Shown one piece after another: positions 1-8,086 of a DNA stretch of 64,000 nt (position 1 is the first letter of the stretch; each line of letters opens with the position of its first letter). This stretch comes from Pararobbsia alpina (GTDB taxonomy: Bacteria; Pseudomonadota; Gammaproteobacteria; Burkholderiales; Burkholderiaceae). The notes under the pieces were generated by a model that searched no databases, was not told the DNA's origin, and saw only the letters and a program-made list of their open reading frames with translations. A program made the position numbers and the translations under genes. Location: positions 26,173-90,172 of the forward strand of contig NZ_CADIKM010000021.1 of assembly GCF_902859895.1 (NCBI RefSeq), read 5' to 3'.

Positions 1-65
1 ATATAGCCGTGATGGTCGAGCCGTTGCTGCAGGATCAGCACATCGCTCATGCGGTCAGTGAACAT
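1..65 (-). CDS. Partial CDS downstream of coxG, possibly CoxD-type MoxR ATPase
   Basis: An open frame starts at an ATG 15 nt after the coxG stop and runs off the left edge. A GGCGAG stretch precedes the ATG. Only about 21 residues are visible, including SDVLILQQRLDHHGY. The short helix ending in GY resembles the N-terminus of the MoxR-type AAA+ ATPases (CoxD) that often follow CO dehydrogenase structural genes and act in active-site maturation. Position in the operon supports this, but the fragment is too short to show any ATPase motif, so the assignment is an inference. Confidence 0.4.
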   Translation of the reverse strand, partial: MFTDRMSDVLILQQRLDHHGY

Positions 66-79
66 GACGATCTCGCCGC

Positions 80-757
80 TCAGGCCGTCTTGCGCGAGAG
101 CAGTCCGCGCAGCCAGTCACGCAAGATGGCCCACGCAAGCGCGAGGCCGTTCAACTCGGTGGCTGGAGCTGGAGCTGAAGCCGTGGCTGGGGCTAGGCCG
201 GAAGCTGGGGCTGAAGCTGGGACGGGCGAAGCGGCTGCCGCTCCAGCTATCTCCACCGCTCCCACCACCGGGTCGCCAGATGAGGGTGAATCCTGCGCGA
301 TGCTCTCGGCCTCTACCAACGCGGCAAAGTTGGCAACGAACTGCTTGAGTATCTGGTCCGCCACGGTGTTCATCATTCGGCCTCCGAACGCAGCCGCTTT
401 GCCGCTCATCGTGACTTCGCTCTTTCCGACCAGTTCGCAACTCGCGCCACTGGCCTGCACGGTTGCGACGAGGTCCATCGACGCGCCGGACGTGCCCGTC
501 AAATCCGAGCCTTTTCCGACCAGATGCAAGGTGTGAAGCGCCGCGTCGAGGCCAACGACTTCGATATTGCCTCTGAAGGACATCATGGCTGGCCCGACTC
601 GCACGGTGACCGTGCCTTTGTAGTGAGTCGCGTCGACACGCTCCGTAATTCTCGCGCCCGGCATGCAGTTGCCTACCGCTTCGATGTCCTGCAGGCATTG
701 CCATGCCGCATCCGCCGTGGATGCCAAAGGAAATACCTTTTCGATGACGACTTTCAT
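80..757 (-). CDS. coxG: CoxG, CO dehydrogenase subunit G (SRPBCC family)
   Basis: Predicted 225-residue protein. Residues 1 to about 150 have the SRPBCC (START-like) fold signature of the CoxG family, beginning MKVVIEKVF and containing MPGA and GKSEVTMSGKAA segments. A long Ala/Pro/Ser linker (about 160-200) leads to a C-terminal hydrophobic, Arg-containing helix (LALAWAILRDWLRGLL), the usual membrane anchor. CoxG is known to recruit CO dehydrogenase to the membrane and help pass electrons to quinone. The ATG at 757 is chosen because the family motif begins there; upstream residues in this frame overlap coxL. It lies 41 bp behind coxL in the same operon. Confidence 0.85.
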   Translation of the reverse strand: MKVVIEKVFPLASTADAAWQCLQDIEAVGNCMPGARITERVDATHYKGTVTVRVGPAMMSFRGNIEVVGLDAALHTLHLVGKGSDLTGTSGASMDLVATVQASGASCELVGKSEVTMSGKAAAFGGRMMNTVADQILKQFVANFAALVEAESIAQDSPSSGDPVVGAVEIAGAAAASPVPASAPASGLAPATASAPAPATELNGLALAWAILRDWLRGLLSRKTA

Positions 758-798
758 TGAATCATCCTTTGTCTGTCCGAGTTCTCCAGTCTCCCGTG

Positions 799-3210
799 CT
801 ACTGCCGTGCGAGCCCGAGCGAACGGCTTTGCTGCCACACGCGATACGCGTTGTGGGGCATGTTCATATGCGTGACACCGAGATGCGCGAACGCATCGAC
901 CATCGCCGAGGTAAAGCACGGAATCGAGCCGACGTGCGGTGACTCGGCCACGCCCTTCGCACCGATCGGATGATGGGGGGAGGGTGTCACGGTGAAGTCT
1001 GTTTCCCAATGAGGCGTTTCAAACGAGGTGGGAATGAAGTAGTCCATCAGCGTGCCTCCGAGCAGGTTGCCGGCTTCGTCGTAAGGCAGTTCCTGTCCCA
1101 TCGCTACGGCGAAACCCTCGGTCAGGCCACCATGGATCTGGCCTTCGATGATCATCGGATTGATGCGGGTGCCGCAGTCGTCGAGCGCGTAGAAGCGCCG
1201 CACCCGTGTTTCGCCCGTAAAGCGGTTGACCTCGAGTACACACGCATACGCGCCGAACGGGAACGTGAAGTTGGGCGGATCGTAGTAATCGACCGCTTCG
1301 AGCCCCATCTCCATTCCTTCCGGCACGTTGTGGTAGGCCGCCCAGGCGACCTGTTTGATCGTCTTGAACTGCTCGGGCGAGCCTTTGAGCACGAAGCGGT
1401 CGAGATCGAATTCGACATCGTCCGGGCTGGCTTCGAGCAGATGGGCGGCGATTTGCCGGGCCTTCTCGCGAATCTTATGCGACGCTCGCGCGACCGCCGC
1501 ACCGGCGACCGGCGTGGAGCGCGATCCGTAGGTGCCGAGTCCATAAGGCGCGGTGGACGTATCGCCTTCTTCGACCGTGATCACCGACGCGGGTATGCCG
1601 GCCTCGGATGCGATGATCTGCGCATAGGTGGTCTGATGCCCCTGGCCCTGCGTGATCGTACCCATGCGGGCGATGGCCGAACCATCGGGATGCACGCGGA
1701 TCTCGCACGAATCGAACATGCCGACGCCCAGGATGTCGCACATCTTCGATGGCCCCGCGCCGACAATTTCCGTAAAGGTCGCGATGCCGATTCCCATCAG
1801 CCACTCGGCGTTTGCATCCGCGCGCCGTGCCGTCTGCTCGGCGCGCAAGGCAGGGTAGTCGACGGCGGCCAGCACTTTCCTGAGCGCAGGCTCGTAGTCA
1901 CCCGAATCGTAGTCGAGCCCGAGCGGTGTGGAGAACGGAAACTGATCCTTGCGGATGAAATTCTTCAGGCGGATCTCAGCCTTGTCCATGCCCAGCTTTT
2001 GCGCAAGCACGTCGACCATGCGTTCGATCAGGTACACCGCCTCCGTCACCCTGAACGAGCACCGGTAGGCGACACCGCCCGGAAACTTGTTGGTATAGAC
2101 GCCGTCGACCGATACGAAGGCATTGGGTATGTCATAAGAGCCGGTACAGACATGGAACATGCCGGCGGGCCACTTGGTCGGGTCCGCACACGCATCGAAG
2201 GCGCCGTGATCGGCAACGACGTGTACGCGCAGCGCCTTGATGCGGCCGCTGCTGTCCGCGGCGAGTTCGCCGGTCATGTGATAGTCGCGTGCAAACGCGG
2301 TGGTGCTCAGGTTCTCGGCGCGCGATTCGATCCACTTGACGGGGCGTCCCAGCACGATCGAGGCGACAATCGACACCACGTAGCCGGGATAGACCCCGAC
2401 CTTGTTGCCAAAACCGCCGCCGATATCCGGCGAGATGATGCGGATTTTCGATTCCGGAATCGAAGACAGCATGCCCACCACCGTGCGTACGACATGCGGC
2501 GCCTGTGATGTGATGTAGACCGTCAGGTCGCCACGCGCCTTGTCGAAGGAGGCCACACAACCGCAGGTTTCGAGCGGGCAGGGATGCACGCGCGGATACA
2601 GCATCTCCTGCCTGACGGTGACGTCCGCATTGTCGAAGACGCGCGCGGTCTTGTCCTTGTCGCCGACATTCCAGGTGAAGATGTGGTTCGGGTGCGAGCG
2701 GGCGCCGTGCGCACCCGTCTGCTTGTCGCGGATGTCCTCGCGAATCACGGGCGCGTCGGGTGCGAGCGCCTTCAGCGGATCGATGACCACCGGCAGTTCT
2801 TCATATTCGACTTCGACCAGCTCGGCCGCATCAGCCGCGACGTAGCGATCGTCGGCCACGACAAACGCGACCTCCTGGTTCTGGAAGACGACTTTCTCAT
2901 CGGCGAGCACGGCCTGGACATCGCCCGCGAGTGTGGGCATCCAGTGGAGCTTGAGCGGCTTGAGGTCGTCGGCGGTGAGGACGGCGTGCACGCCGGGGTG
3001 GGCGAGCGCGCGCGTCTTGTCGATCTTCAGTACCCGTGCATGCGCGTAAGGGCTGCGTACCATCACGCCGAACAGCATGCCGGGCATCTTGACGTCGTCG
3101 ACATAGGTGCCCTTGCCCTGGATGAAGCGCGGATCCTCGCGGCGTTTCCTCGAGCAGCCCATGCCTTCCAGCGCAGCGAGGCGATCGAGATTGGCGTCGA
3201 TATTTCCCAT
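799..3210 (-). CDS. coxL: Aerobic CO dehydrogenase large subunit (form I)
   Basis: Predicted 803-residue molybdopterin-binding catalytic subunit that oxidises CO to CO2 at a Mo-Cu centre. The form I active-site loop AYRCSFR is present at residues 381-387, with the Cu-ligand cysteine at 384, so this is a genuine CO dehydrogenase rather than a form II homologue. The GGGFGNK motif (about 264-270) and the late GAKGVAESP segment with the catalytic glutamate are also present. Length matches the family (about 800-810). The ATG at 3210 follows a GGGAG ribosome binding site. It is 16 bp downstream of coxS in the M-S-L order typical of cox operons. Confidence 0.96.
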   Translation of the reverse strand: MGNIDANLDRLAALEGMGCSRKRREDPRFIQGKGTYVDDVKMPGMLFGVMVRSPYAHARVLKIDKTRALAHPGVHAVLTADDLKPLKLHWMPTLAGDVQAVLADEKVVFQNQEVAFVVADDRYVAADAAELVEVEYEELPVVIDPLKALAPDAPVIREDIRDKQTGAHGARSHPNHIFTWNVGDKDKTARVFDNADVTVRQEMLYPRVHPCPLETCGCVASFDKARGDLTVYITSQAPHVVRTVVGMLSSIPESKIRIISPDIGGGFGNKVGVYPGYVVSIVASIVLGRPVKWIESRAENLSTTAFARDYHMTGELAADSSGRIKALRVHVVADHGAFDACADPTKWPAGMFHVCTGSYDIPNAFVSVDGVYTNKFPGGVAYRCSFRVTEAVYLIERMVDVLAQKLGMDKAEIRLKNFIRKDQFPFSTPLGLDYDSGDYEPALRKVLAAVDYPALRAEQTARRADANAEWLMGIGIATFTEIVGAGPSKMCDILGVGMFDSCEIRVHPDGSAIARMGTITQGQGHQTTYAQIIASEAGIPASVITVEEGDTSTAPYGLGTYGSRSTPVAGAAVARASHKIREKARQIAAHLLEASPDDVEFDLDRFVLKGSPEQFKTIKQVAWAAYHNVPEGMEMGLEAVDYYDPPNFTFPFGAYACVLEVNRFTGETRVRRFYALDDCGTRINPMIIEGQIHGGLTEGFAVAMGQELPYDEAGNLLGGTLMDYFIPTSFETPHWETDFTVTPSPHHPIGAKGVAESPHVGSIPCFTSAMVDAFAHLGVTHMNMPHNAYRVWQQSRSLGLARQ

Positions 3211-3226
3211 TGCGTTTCTCCCGGTG

Positions 3227-3751
3227 TCAGTGCGCTGAGACTTCCGCCATGAGCGGATGCGAGGTCGTGACCGTTTCGCCACGCAGCTTGGCGCTGGCGT
3301 ACTGCACCGCTTTCACGATGTTCTGGTAGCCGGTGCAACGGCAGAGATTGCCCGACATCCCGTAGCGGATTTCCTCTTCGCTCGGATTCGGGTTTTCCTG
3401 CAACAGCCGGTAAGCGCGTATGAGCATGCCCGGCGTGCAAAAGCCGCATTGCAGGCCATGTTCCTGCATAAAGGCTTCCTGCAACGCATGCAACTCGCCG
3501 CCTTTCGCGAGCCCCTCCACCGTGAGCAACTCCGCCTCTTCGGCCTGAACCGTGAGCATGGTGCAGGACTTGACTGACATGCCGTTCACGTCCACCGTGC
3601 ACGCGCCGCAGTGGGACGTCTCACAGCCGATATGCGGCCCCGTGTGGAGGCACTTCTCACGCAACGTGTGAATAAGCAATTCGCGCGGCTCGACGACGAC
3701 ATCCGTTTGTGTGCCGTTCAGCTTGAACGACACCATGATCTTCTTGCTCAT
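3227..3751 (-). CDS. coxS: Aerobic CO dehydrogenase small iron-sulfur subunit
   Basis: Predicted 174-residue two-[2Fe-2S] subunit that passes electrons from the Mo-Cu site to the flavin subunit. The plant-ferredoxin-like cluster uses Cys43, Cys48, Cys51 and Cys63. The C-terminal cluster uses Cys102, Cys105, Cys137 and Cys139 (QCGFC and LCRCTGY). Start chosen at ATG 3751, preceded by GAGGGG, because [13 protein letters not shown] is the usual N-terminus; the frame stays open upstream without family similarity. It sits between coxM and coxL with short gaps, consistent with one transcript. Confidence 0.95.
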   Translation of the reverse strand: MSKKIMVSFKLNGTQTDVVVEPRELLIHTLREKCLHTGPHIGCETSHCGACTVDVNGMSVKSCTMLTVQAEEAELLTVEGLAKGGELHALQEAFMQEHGLQCGFCTPGMLIRAYRLLQENPNPSEEEIRYGMSGNLCRCTGYQNIVKAVQYASAKLRGETVTTSHPLMAEVSAH

Positions 3752-3785
3752 CTCGGGTCCCCTCGATGCAGGTTGGGTACGTCTT

Positions 3786-4652
3786 TCAATGCGTTGCCCG
3801 CGCAAGGGCGGTGCTCAGTGCGCGCCGCGTCATCTCGCCCGCCATCGCCGTCTTGTATTCGATGTCCCCTCGCAAGTCCTCTGCCGGTTCGCAGACGCTC
3901 ATGGCCAGCCGCGCGGCTTCGGCGATATGTTCGTCATCGAGCGGTTTGCCTCGCAGCGCTTGTTCCGCGGCGAGCGCGCGAAGCGAGCACTGTGCGACAT
4001 TGGTCAGGACGATGCGAACGTCTGCGACGACTTCGCGGTTCATGCGAAGCGTGACGGCGGTGGCGGCGGTCGCGAAGTCGCCGGTCTTGCGCTTGAGCTT
4101 CGCGTAGCAGCAGCCGGTTCCCGCCGCAGGGGTCGGAATGCGGATTTCGGTCATGATCTCGCCGGGTTCGAGTTGCGTCATATAGGTGCCGAGAAAAAAA
4201 CCGTCGGCCGCCACGACGCGTTCGCCATGCTCGCCGACCAACACGAACGAGGCATCCAGCGCGATCATCAGCGTGGGGTGGTCATTGCCGGGATCCCCAT
4301 GGGAGATATCGCCACCGATCGTGCCCCGGTACCGTACTTGCGGATCTGAAATCTGGCGGGCGCCCTCGATGAGCAAGGGGCACTTTTCCTGCAATACCTT
4401 CGAGCCGATCAGCTCGTTTTCCGTCGTCATCGCGCCGATGCGGATTTCATCGCCGACCTCGCGAATACCCTTAAGCTCGGTGAGCTTTCCGAGGTCGATC
4501 AGGTGACCCGGCTCGGCGAAACGGAGCTTCATCATCGGCAGCAGACTGTGGCCGCCGGCCAGCAGCTTTGCGGTGTCGCCATATTGGTTCAGCAGCGAGA
4601 TTGCTTCCGCAAGGGTACGGGGAACGTGGTATTCGAAGGGGCGCGGTATCAC
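3786..4652 (-). CDS. coxM: Aerobic CO dehydrogenase medium FAD subunit
   Basis: Predicted 288-residue FAD-binding subunit. The two FAD motifs of the family are visible, AGGHSLLP near residue 32 and TIGGD near 110. The start is taken as GTG at 4652: an AGGAG site lies 6 nt upstream, the resulting protein begins MIPRPFEYH, and the length equals that of characterised CoxM proteins. A longer ATG start at 4682 would put the ribosome binding site inside the gene. First gene of the cox operon, divergent from rcoM. Confidence 0.94.
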   Translation of the reverse strand: MIPRPFEYHVPRTLAEAISLLNQYGDTAKLLAGGHSLLPMMKLRFAEPGHLIDLGKLTELKGIREVGDEIRIGAMTTENELIGSKVLQEKCPLLIEGARQISDPQVRYRGTIGGDISHGDPGNDHPTLMIALDASFVLVGEHGERVVAADGFFLGTYMTQLEPGEIMTEIRIPTPAAGTGCCYAKLKRKTGDFATAATAVTLRMNREVVADVRIVLTNVAQCSLRALAAEQALRGKPLDDEHIAEAARLAMSVCEPAEDLRGDIEYKTAMAGEMTRRALSTALARATH

Positions 4653-4684
4653 GTATGTCTCCTTGTTTTGTTTGGACACCAACG

Positions 4685-4720
4685 ACTGAGCATTTCACAA
4701 TGCGATGCCGCAATTCAACG
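4685..4720. promoter_or_regulatory. Candidate RcoM operator, copy 1 (coxM-proximal)
   Basis: This 36-bp block matches 4855-4890 at 30 of 36 positions; its core 4692-4720 matches at 25 of 29. Each copy contains ATTTCACAA and GCAATTCAACG, so TTCA recurs at 4694, 4714 and 4728 in direct orientation. LytTR-domain regulators bind direct repeats, and the regulator encoded next door (RcoM) is of that class. The block lies 33 bp upstream of the coxM start, a position suited to controlling the cox operon. Binding is inferred, not shown. Confidence 0.65.
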
Positions 4721-4854
4721 GCCGTGCTTCAACGGTGGAACGGCTGCGCCAAATGCGGTTGGCGAGCGTGAACGCCGGCTAGCCAGTTGCGTACCCTCGT
4801 GCCTGATCGCGGCGCAAACACCGGGTTTACGGGGTAGCGGGGGAGTACAGAAAA

Positions 4855-4890
4855 ACCGAGAATTTCACAACGCGGCGCAGCAATTCAACG
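4855..4890. promoter_or_regulatory. Candidate RcoM operator, copy 2 (rcoM-proximal)
   Basis: Second copy of the divergent-promoter block, exactly 170 bp from the first and in the same orientation. TTCA recurs at 4864, 4884 and 4895, the last within ATTTCACGA just outside the block. It lies 161 bp upstream of the rcoM ATG. Either autoregulation of rcoM or looping/cooperative binding with copy 1 would fit. The rest of 4653-5050 shows only the coxM and rcoM ribosome binding sites. Confidence 0.6.
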
Positions 4891-5050
4891 CGATTTCACG
4901 AAGACCGGTTTTTCCTGCGTCAACTATGTAAAAGCTTGCGTGAATTCGGGAAGCGACGGACAAACCCCCAGTCAACTGGAGAACGGAAACAACACAAAAA
5001 CCGTCTCCTTATCTCCCCGGCCTGAAGGCCGAGGTTTCTCGGAGACACTG

Positions 5051-5878
5051 ATGAACCCGCTGGAGCACTCCTCGATACCGACGCCGTCGTCGGAGCCGCG
5101 CCGCAATGAGACCTTCCAGCACAAACTGGAGCAGTTCAATCCCGGCATGGTCTGGCTGGATACGCAGGGGCATGTGACGGCATTCAACGACGTTGCGTTG
5201 CAGATCCTGGGGCCGGCGGCAGAGCAGTCGCTGGGCGTCACGCAGGACAGCCTGTACGGCATTGACGTGGTGCAGTTGCATCCGGAGAAGAGCCGCGACA
5301 AGCTGCGCTTCTTGCTGCAATCGCAGGACGCGGGGGGGTGCCCGGTGAAATCACCGCCGCCTGTCGCGATGATGATCAATATCCCGGACAGGATATTGAT
5401 GATCAAGGTTTCCAAAATGGCCGACCGTCATGGGGTATGCGGTACGTGCATGATCTTCTACGACGTGACCGATATCACGACCGAACCGGCCGAGCCGGCC
5501 GAACCGTATTCGGGGAGCCGGGACCATGCGCCCGCACCACGCCGGCTGTTCAAGATTCCCGTCTATCGAAAGAACCGGATGATCTTGATCGATCTGAAGG
5601 ACATCGTCCGTTTCCAGGGCGATGGTCATTACACGACGATCGTCACGAAGGATGACCGCTACCTCTCCAACTTGTCGCTGGCCGATCTCGAGCTTCGATT
5701 GGATAACAGCATTTATCTGCGTGTCCACCGCAGTCATATCGTCAGCCTTCCGTATGCGGTCGAACTGGTCAAGGCGGAAGAGAGCGTCAACCTAGTCATG
5801 GCTGACGCGGATCAGACGCTCGTGCCGGTAAGCCGGTCAAAGGCGGCACAGTTGAAGGATATGCTTGGGGTTGTGTAG
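5051..5878 (+). CDS. rcoM: RcoM-type CO-sensing transcriptional regulator (PAS-LytTR)
   Basis: Predicted 275-residue single-component CO sensor. Residues about 20-130 form a heme PAS domain, and about 165-270 a LytTR DNA-binding domain. By alignment from memory with Burkholderia xenovorans RcoM-2 (His74, Cys94, Met104), the heme ligands here are His77 (VVQLHPEK), Cys97 (GGCPVK) and Met107 (VAMMINIP). All are conserved, so heme and CO binding are expected. The ATG at 5051 has GGAG 6 nt upstream; an earlier GTG at 4940 would add a tail unlike the family. Divergent from coxM, it is the likely activator of the cox operon. Confidence 0.92.
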   Translation: MNPLEHSSIPTPSSEPRRNETFQHKLEQFNPGMVWLDTQGHVTAFNDVALQILGPAAEQSLGVTQDSLYGIDVVQLHPEKSRDKLRFLLQSQDAGGCPVKSPPPVAMMINIPDRILMIKVSKMADRHGVCGTCMIFYDVTDITTEPAEPAEPYSGSRDHAPAPRRLFKIPVYRKNRMILIDLKDIVRFQGDGHYTTIVTKDDRYLSNLSLADLELRLDNSIYLRVHRSHIVSLPYAVELVKAEESVNLVMADADQTLVPVSRSKAAQLKDMLGVV

Positions 5879-6213
5879 TTTAGGTTTCAGTCGCGCAGGG
5901 GTAGTGTGGAGATGTATTCGTCGCCGATACGGAGCGTGTGCTCGGCGCGATTACAGATGTCCTGCCCTGCGAGTGTCGGGCGAGCTTGAAGATCTTCGCG
6001 ACGGCTGGGGCTTCTCGCGGCCGGGGATATTGCGAGCCGATCGGTTTGTTTCTGTCGGATGCAGCTTCCTAGTGTGGCTGGTAGGATTCTCGAGGCCGAT
6101 GGCGGTCTGACAAGCGGCTTTCTGAACCATCGCCGGGCGCGGAACACATGCTGCACGGTCAAGCCGATGTCGTGACAGCTGCACCCTCTTTTTGATCGTA
6201 CGAAAGGACGAAA
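5879..6213. other. 335-bp intergenic region, no gene recognised
   Basis: Between rcoM and the GST gene. Short minus-strand frames exist, but none has a ribosome binding site or recognisable protein features. It could hold the remnant of a decayed gene. AAAGGACGAAA at its right end is the GST ribosome binding site. Confidence 0.5.
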
Positions 6214-6822
6214 ATGAAGATTCACTACTCGCCGACTTCCCCGTTTGTTCGCAAGGTGCTCGTGGCCGGTGCGGAACTGGGTTTCGAGATGGAACGACTG
6301 CCCTCGGCGGCGAACCCCGTGACGCGCGACCAGACCATTGTCGCGACCAATCCGCTCGGCCAGGTGCCGACGCTGTTCACCGACGACGGCATGGTGCTCT
6401 ACGACAGCCGGGTGATTTGCGAGTATCTCGACGCGCTCGCGGGTGGCAATCGCCTGTTTCCGGCCCCGGGCGCCGCGCGTTGGGAACGGCTGACCGAGCA
6501 GTCGCTTGCCGACGGTCTTCTCGATGCGGCGCTGCTGATGCGTTACGAGCGAGTGATGCGGCCGGACGAGATGTTTTTCAAACCGTGGCAGCGTGGCCAG
6601 CACGAGAAGGTGACATCGGCGCTTGCCCGGCTCGAATCGTGGGCGCCGGGTTTTGGCGAGCGCGTCGATATCGGCACGATCTCGATTGCGTGCGCGCTGG
6701 CCTACCTCGACCTGCGCTTTCCGGACGAAGGCTGGCGCCGACATACCACGCTTGCCGCATGGTATGAGCGCTTCAGCGCGCGCGAATCGATGCAGCGTAC
6801 TGAGCATCAGGTTCCAGCGTAG
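6214..6822 (+). CDS. Glutathione S-transferase family protein
   Basis: Predicted 202-residue soluble GST. The N-terminal thioredoxin-like domain starts MKIHYSPTSPFVRKV, with a Ser-Pro active-site region, the cis-proline NPLGQVPTL near residue 50 and the glutathione-binding D-S-R segment (LYDSRVICEYLD) near 67. The all-helical C-terminal domain follows. GSTs conjugate glutathione to electrophiles or act as reductases; the substrate cannot be read from sequence. An AAAGGACGAAA site precedes the ATG. It is followed by a strong terminator and appears monocistronic. Confidence 0.88.
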   Translation: MKIHYSPTSPFVRKVLVAGAELGFEMERLPSAANPVTRDQTIVATNPLGQVPTLFTDDGMVLYDSRVICEYLDALAGGNRLFPAPGAARWERLTEQSLADGLLDAALLMRYERVMRPDEMFFKPWQRGQHEKVTSALARLESWAPGFGERVDIGTISIACALAYLDLRFPDEGWRRHTTLAAWYERFSARESMQRTEHQVPA

Positions 6823-6861
6823 GCTTGCCGCCCTCTGGGCCGAAAACCGTGTGCTATCAGC

Positions 6862-6886
6862 AAGCCGGCCTCGAGCCGGCTTTTTT
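6862..6886 (+). terminator. Rho-independent terminator after the GST gene
   Basis: An 8-bp GC-rich stem (AAGCCGGC / GCCGGCTT) with loop CTCGA is followed directly by a run of six T. Confidence 0.9.
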
Positions 6887-6991
6887 GTCGTCCTTGCCAA
6901 ATGCTAGGGAAAACCCTTATATTCGCACCAGGCCTAGCGTTAACCCTAATGCCTTTGCATCAGGACCGCCACTTTCAAGGATGGACGCCCG

Positions 6992-7465
6992 ATGAATTTT
7001 CATACCCGCAAATGGGTCAAGCCCGAAGACCTGAACCCGAATGGCACGCTGTTCGGCGGCAGCCTGCTGCGCTGGATCGACGAAGAAGCAGCGATCTATG
7101 CGATCTGCCAGCTCGACAACCAGCGCGTGGTCACGAAGTTTATGTCGGAGATCAATTTCGTCAGCTCGGCGCGTCAAGGCGACATCATCGAACTCGGCAT
7201 GATCGCGACGCACTTCGGCAACACGTCGATCACGCTGCGCTGTGAAGTCCGCAACAAGATCACGCGCAAGAGCATTCTGACGGTCGAGAAAATGGTGTTC
7301 GTCAATCTCGACGAGAACGGCGAACCGGCACCGCATGGGCAGACGAAGATTTGTTATGCGGATGAGGCGTTCGCGCGGAACCGCGGGAACCGACCGCCTG
7401 TTGCGCAGCCGCCGGTGGGGGACACTGATGCAGGAGCGCGCGCCGAAGCAGACACGATGCACTGA
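6992..7465 (+). CDS. Acyl-CoA thioesterase, hotdog fold (YciA-like)
   Basis: Predicted 157-residue single hotdog-domain thioesterase that hydrolyses acyl-CoA to free fatty acid and CoA. The family segment DLNPNGTLFGGSLLRWIDE holds the catalytic acidic residue; the core continues through FVSSARQGDIIELG and ITRKSILTVEKMVFVNLD. The last 30 residues are a variable, low-similarity tail. The ATG at 6992 follows a purine-rich GGATGG. The preceding terminator shows a separate transcript. Confidence 0.86.
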   Translation: MNFHTRKWVKPEDLNPNGTLFGGSLLRWIDEEAAIYAICQLDNQRVVTKFMSEINFVSSARQGDIIELGMIATHFGNTSITLRCEVRNKITRKSILTVEKMVFVNLDENGEPAPHGQTKICYADEAFARNRGNRPPVAQPPVGDTDAGARAEADTMH

Positions 7466-7661
7466 GCGCAGCGGCATGAAGCCGCTCGATCGCGCCAGGC
7501 GAGCAGGGATCACTTCGGCTTCGCTCACCTAGCCCTCGGGCTGGCGCGACCAGCGGTGAATGAGATTCGCGTTGAGACCATGTTCCAATGCCACCGCTGC
7601 GACCGACACACAGGAAGGCGTACGAAAATGCCGCGGCTCGTCATGGAGCGAACTGAGGGTT

Positions 7662-7701
7662 CAAAAACAAAAAACCCCGCAGGCTGAACGCTTTGCGGGG
7701 T
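7662..7701 (-). terminator. Terminator of the tRNA-Leu gene
   Basis: Read on the minus strand, ACCCCGCA / TGCGGGGT form a stem with a 12-nt loop (7674-7701), followed by TTTTTTGTTTTT. It lies 28 bp beyond the tRNA 3' end. Confidence 0.85.
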
Positions 7702-7728
7702 CTTTCGAACAATCTTGAAACTATCTTG

Positions 7729-7813
7729 TGGTGCCCAGGAGAGGACTCGAACCTCCACACCTTGCGGCGCATGGACCTGAACCATGTGCGTCTACCAATT
7801 CCGCCACCTGGGC
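7729..7813 (-). tRNA. tRNA-Leu (anticodon CAG)
   Basis: 85 nt including an encoded CCA. The acceptor stem GCCCAGG pairs with CCTGGGC, followed by A and CCA. The D-arm contains GGTAGACGC. The anticodon arm CATGG-TTCAGGT-CCATG gives anticodon CAG (decodes CUG). A long class II variable arm (GCCGCAAGGTG) and the T-loop GGTTCGAGTCC are present. CUG is the main Leu codon in this GC-rich host. Confidence 0.97.
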
Positions 7814-8086
7814 ACTGCGTCTGAACCGACTGCGTGGCTTGTTACTTGCTACGTGCCGTTGTTCGTTCAGAGAAGCCGCAATTATTCCGGGGTTCCGAAC
7901 GGCTGTCAACAGGCCAGGCGCATTTTCTCGACGAATCGTAAAAGGCCGCCGTCGATCCCGAAAAATCGCGTGGCCTCAATCCCGCTGCAAGCCATCACCG
8001 CGCTTTGGCGCGAGATGCTGGTGATAGAATCGATTGCAGTCTTTCCATGCCATTACACCACCCTCTATAAACGCGCCGACCTGCAC

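Noticed and set aside
970..2508. Long plus-strand frame opposite coxL
   Set aside because: Shadow of GC-rich codon use; the coxL frame has full family motifs, the antisense frame has none.
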